DNA from: Boswellia sacra
Taxonomy: Eukaryota > Streptophyta > Magnoliopsida > Sapindales > Burseraceae
Direction: 5' to 3'
NCBI GenBank assembly: GCA_013180625.2
Contig: SNVD02008814.1
Coordinates: 62,001 to 126,000 of the forward strand
DNA: 64,000 bases
Made by a program: the position numbers and the translations under genes. Positions 61,667 to 64,000 of the stretch are shown here, one piece after another (position 1 is the stretch's first letter; each line of letters starts with the position of its first letter). The notes under the pieces were generated by a model. That model worked only from the letters and a program-made list of their open reading frames with translations. It ran no database searches and was not told the origin of the DNA.

Positions 61667-62354
61667 TCAAGACCACAGCTGGCAGGTCCAAGAAAAGGCC
61701 TAGACTGCCGCCCAAGATGCCTGTTCGCAATTTAGCAAGATTCAACTGATTTCATATCAGTTTTTGAACTTTATTTTTACTTTGTGTTTTGTTTTTCATT
61801 TTTTGGAACTTGTTTTGAAACCAAAAGAGAGAAGAGTCGTTTTTAAACTTTTATTTGACTTTGTGTTTTTTTTACTTTGCTCCGAACTAATCGTTACTTG
61901 GATTGGTGTGTCAGTCAGGGGGACCAGGGGGAGTAATAGTTTTTGCTCTGATCTTTGATACATTTGAACTTTGCAGAAACTCATATGTTTTGCATCCATA
62001 TTTAAATTGTCTGCTTTGTGTTTGATTAACTTTGATTTCTTTGCAGCAACTTATTTCATTTTAGTTAATTAAATCTGATTATTTTGATGTATTATTGGCT
62101 ATGATAATTCTACTTGCAAGTTATTTGCTGCGTTAGTCACATTAGCTCTGATTACTCTACTTGCAGGTTATCGGATTTTAGTCATTTTTTCTGTTATGAC
62201 TGTTTTTGTTATATAGTTGATAACTGATATTTCGTTATCATTCTTGCAGTGGTACTTTCAGTTATCTTTTATATATTTGTATTCAGTTGCATTAGACATA
62301 TTTTTTATGCTAATCTTTACTTCAAAAATAGGTTGATATTTTCATCACAAGTTG

Positions 62355-62370
62355 CCAAAAAGGGGAAGAT
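62355..62370 (+). other. Polypurine tract of the copia element
   Basis: ccaaaaaggggaagat directly precedes the TG that begins the 3' LTR. This is the canonical position for SIRE-type elements. Confidence 0.78.
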
Positions 62371-63234
62371 TGTCAGCGTCAAATGTGACACCTTGGCATG
62401 TGCTATGCACATTATTGATTTTGGACAAACTTGTGATTAAAACATTGATTTATATTCTTTCTCATTTTACTATTTCTAAAAGCCTTTATTAGGAAGTATT
62501 ATAGTCATATTAAATAATTCTCATTAAATTAGGATATTATTCTCGTATCCTAGTTCACTTAAGAGTATATTTTATTATTGTCCTAATTTACTTAGAAGTT
62601 TATTTGTATCACATCCTATATTATTGATCATTATCCTTTTCTTACCATTTGAGTTTGATTGAGATTCTATAGGATATTGATGAGAATGGCAACTGAATTT
62701 CATACTATATATATAATGTTATTTCATATAATTTATATCTATGTGTGTTACCGAATTTCAATATATTGAAGACAGTTTCAACATCAAAATTGAAATGTGT
62801 CTTTGATTATGAGAGTTTTATTCATGCATAAGAGGTTGTGATCGTGCATGAATTTTGTTTTAGTCTGTTTGAGTTAGTATTCACTCGAGAGAACTTGCGG
62901 GTCAAGTGTTTATGTAATTCAGTGTCAGACATTGTTGTTATATGTTACTTAACAATGTGTTGTTAAGTTATCAAAAATAGAAAGTAGGTAGTATGACTGG
63001 AGTTTATTATCTTATCAGGATTTTGTTTTACAAAGATTATATTAGTTTATGAGAGTAAGTCAACACTATAAATGTACATAAAGATTATATATATAAGAAT
63101 TTAGTGAATTGCAGCTCTAAGCTATCCATGGACATAGGTTTTGTAATCGAATCACGTAAATCCTCCTATATCATTTTATATTATAGTTTGTTGTTATATT
63201 ACGTATAACTAATCTATACTTTTCAGATCTCACA
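62371..63234 (+). repeat. 3' LTR of the copia element (right border approximate)
   Basis: Starts tgtcagcgtc after the polypurine tract. A TATA-like ctataaatgtac lies near 63068, and the last TG..CA-compatible end is atctcaca at about 63234. No 5' LTR partner could be located in the window, so the right border is an estimate. Confidence 0.6.
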
Positions 63235-63724
63235 GATTAAATTTCTATCGTTAAGAGCAAAAGATCATCAACACTACTATTGAAGGAACTTTTAATAACT
63301 CTGAAGATTTTCAAAATAGTGTTAGACATGGTTTTCTTTCTCTTCTTTTTTTTTTTTTAACCGAAGGATGTGCTACAATGGAATAATTATGGTTTAGTTT
63401 TCAATATTAAACTTTTTGCAATCACTTCAATATAGGAACTACATAGATTTGAGTCTATATATACAAAATCCTAGAAAATTAATGTTTATTCTCATGTTTT
63501 CTTTTAGGGGCCGTGTGAAAATTAATTTTATTGTGAAAACTTATGAGATTAACTACATGAAGTTAATCCAATATAATAAATAAAAGGTACATAAATAATC
63601 TGCGAGACATTGAGTTTTTTTTTTTAAGTTGTCAATTTTATAATTTAGTTAAGGTTTATAATATGGTTAAGGGTTAAAATGATTCTGTAGTAGGATATAT
63701 AAGTTGTACAAAATTATAAGAGTA
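63235..63724. other. AT-rich spacer before the CACTA element
   Basis: No coding or structural feature recognised. Confidence 0.5.
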
Positions 63725-64000
63725 CACTACAAGAAAATGGACAATTGGAAACTAAAATTTTTGCAACTAGTGAAAATTAGTTGCGAAATAATATATATAG
63801 CATCTAAAATCATTTTAGTCACTAATAATAGGCCAAAATTTTGGCGCCTCGTCTTCCCGCGAGAATGAAACAATTGGCATTAGAAATATTAATTTCGCAA
63901 CTACTTTTTTAGACATTAAAAATTATATATTTTGCAACTATTTTTTTAGTAGCCAAATATACTGAAGAAATTGTTCATAGAATACCATTTAGTATTAGCA
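63725..64000 (+). mobile_element. CACTA (En/Spm-like) transposon, left end only
   Basis: Begins with cactacaagaaaa, the conserved CACTA terminus. Subterminal repeats of ttgcaact / gttgcgaaat follow in both orientations (63758-63940), as in En/Spm elements. The 3-bp duplication candidate is gta at 63722-63724. The rest lies beyond the window. Confidence 0.85.

Larger units (their letters stand above)
58051..61749 (+). pseudogene. Env-like third ORF of a SIRE-type copia element, broken and split by a solo LTR
   Basis: The start at 58051 (MASSTEIEKSTSSSSS) leads into a Ser/Gln-rich part. 58467-58886 matches the 'putative plant transposon protein' type domain, with RVLHKIAQFDWFP and YHLLGFPCLIQGILAQNRVP. 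58926-59318 is charged and probably coiled-coil, ending in a Lys run made by an AAG microsatellite. Decayed Pro/Glu-rich sequence follows to 59740. After the solo LTR at 59741-61666 the frame closes with a basic tail ending at TGA 61747-61749. Such ORFs follow pol in SIRE/Maximus elements; membrane or entry function has never been established for them. Stops occur at 58306 and elsewhere. Confidence 0.68.

Overview
The window is plant nuclear DNA, almost certainly from a eudicot. It is AT-rich and full of introns and transposable elements, with cysteine-rich receptor-like kinase (CRK) pseudogenes and plant-lineage elements (KI-type Mutator elements with ULP genes, Athila-like and chromovirus Ty3/gypsy elements, an env-class copia element, CACTA). 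I find no intact host gene. Every coding region I can name is a transposon gene, a captured gene or a decayed kinase. No CRISPR array, rRNA gene or convincing functional tRNA is present.

Layout. (1) 1-2600 is AT-rich flank. (2) 2610-9698 and 11258-20549 are two inverted copies of one Mutator-like element (MULE). Each has about 110-bp terminal inverted repeats and a 9-bp target duplication, and each carries a mudrA transposase pseudogene converging on a ULP-like (DUF1985 plus C48 peptidase) pseudogene. (3) 22541-49260 is a CRK pseudogene on the + strand. Its kinase intron is split by a 23.6-kb retrotransposon nest. The outer element is a chromovirus (24220-47846, - strand). Its pol is broken by Athila-like material (25713-41847) and by a 2.06-kb solo LTR (41854-43917). 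A 1.44-kb MULE-like element sits inside one Athila LTR. (4) 50526-51562 is a second, truncated CRK pseudogene on the - strand. (5) 51762-63234 is an env-class copia relic containing a third Athila-like 3' end (53024-56494) and a solo LTR inside its env-like ORF (59741-61666). (6) At 63725 a CACTA element begins and runs off the window.

The most interesting signal is a LONELY GUY (LOG) type gene, encoding a cytokinin-activating phosphoribohydrolase homologue. It occurs three times (29933-30577 -, 38842-39492 -, 53024-53668 +). Each copy is intronless and sits 1.3-2 kb upstream of a polypurine tract and LTR of an Athila-like element, and the three LTRs differ in sequence. Two copies are preceded by a second unidentified ORF and by TATA-like boxes; one also has a tandem repeat carrying three CACGTG boxes. 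This looks like an old gene capture that became a standing component of an Athila sublineage. All three copies here carry stops or frameshifts.

The insertions form a partial chronology. The CRK gene came first, then the chromovirus entered its intron, then Athila-like material entered the chromovirus pol. The small MULE entered an Athila LTR later, and the solo LTR landed at the Athila/chromovirus junction after that junction had formed.
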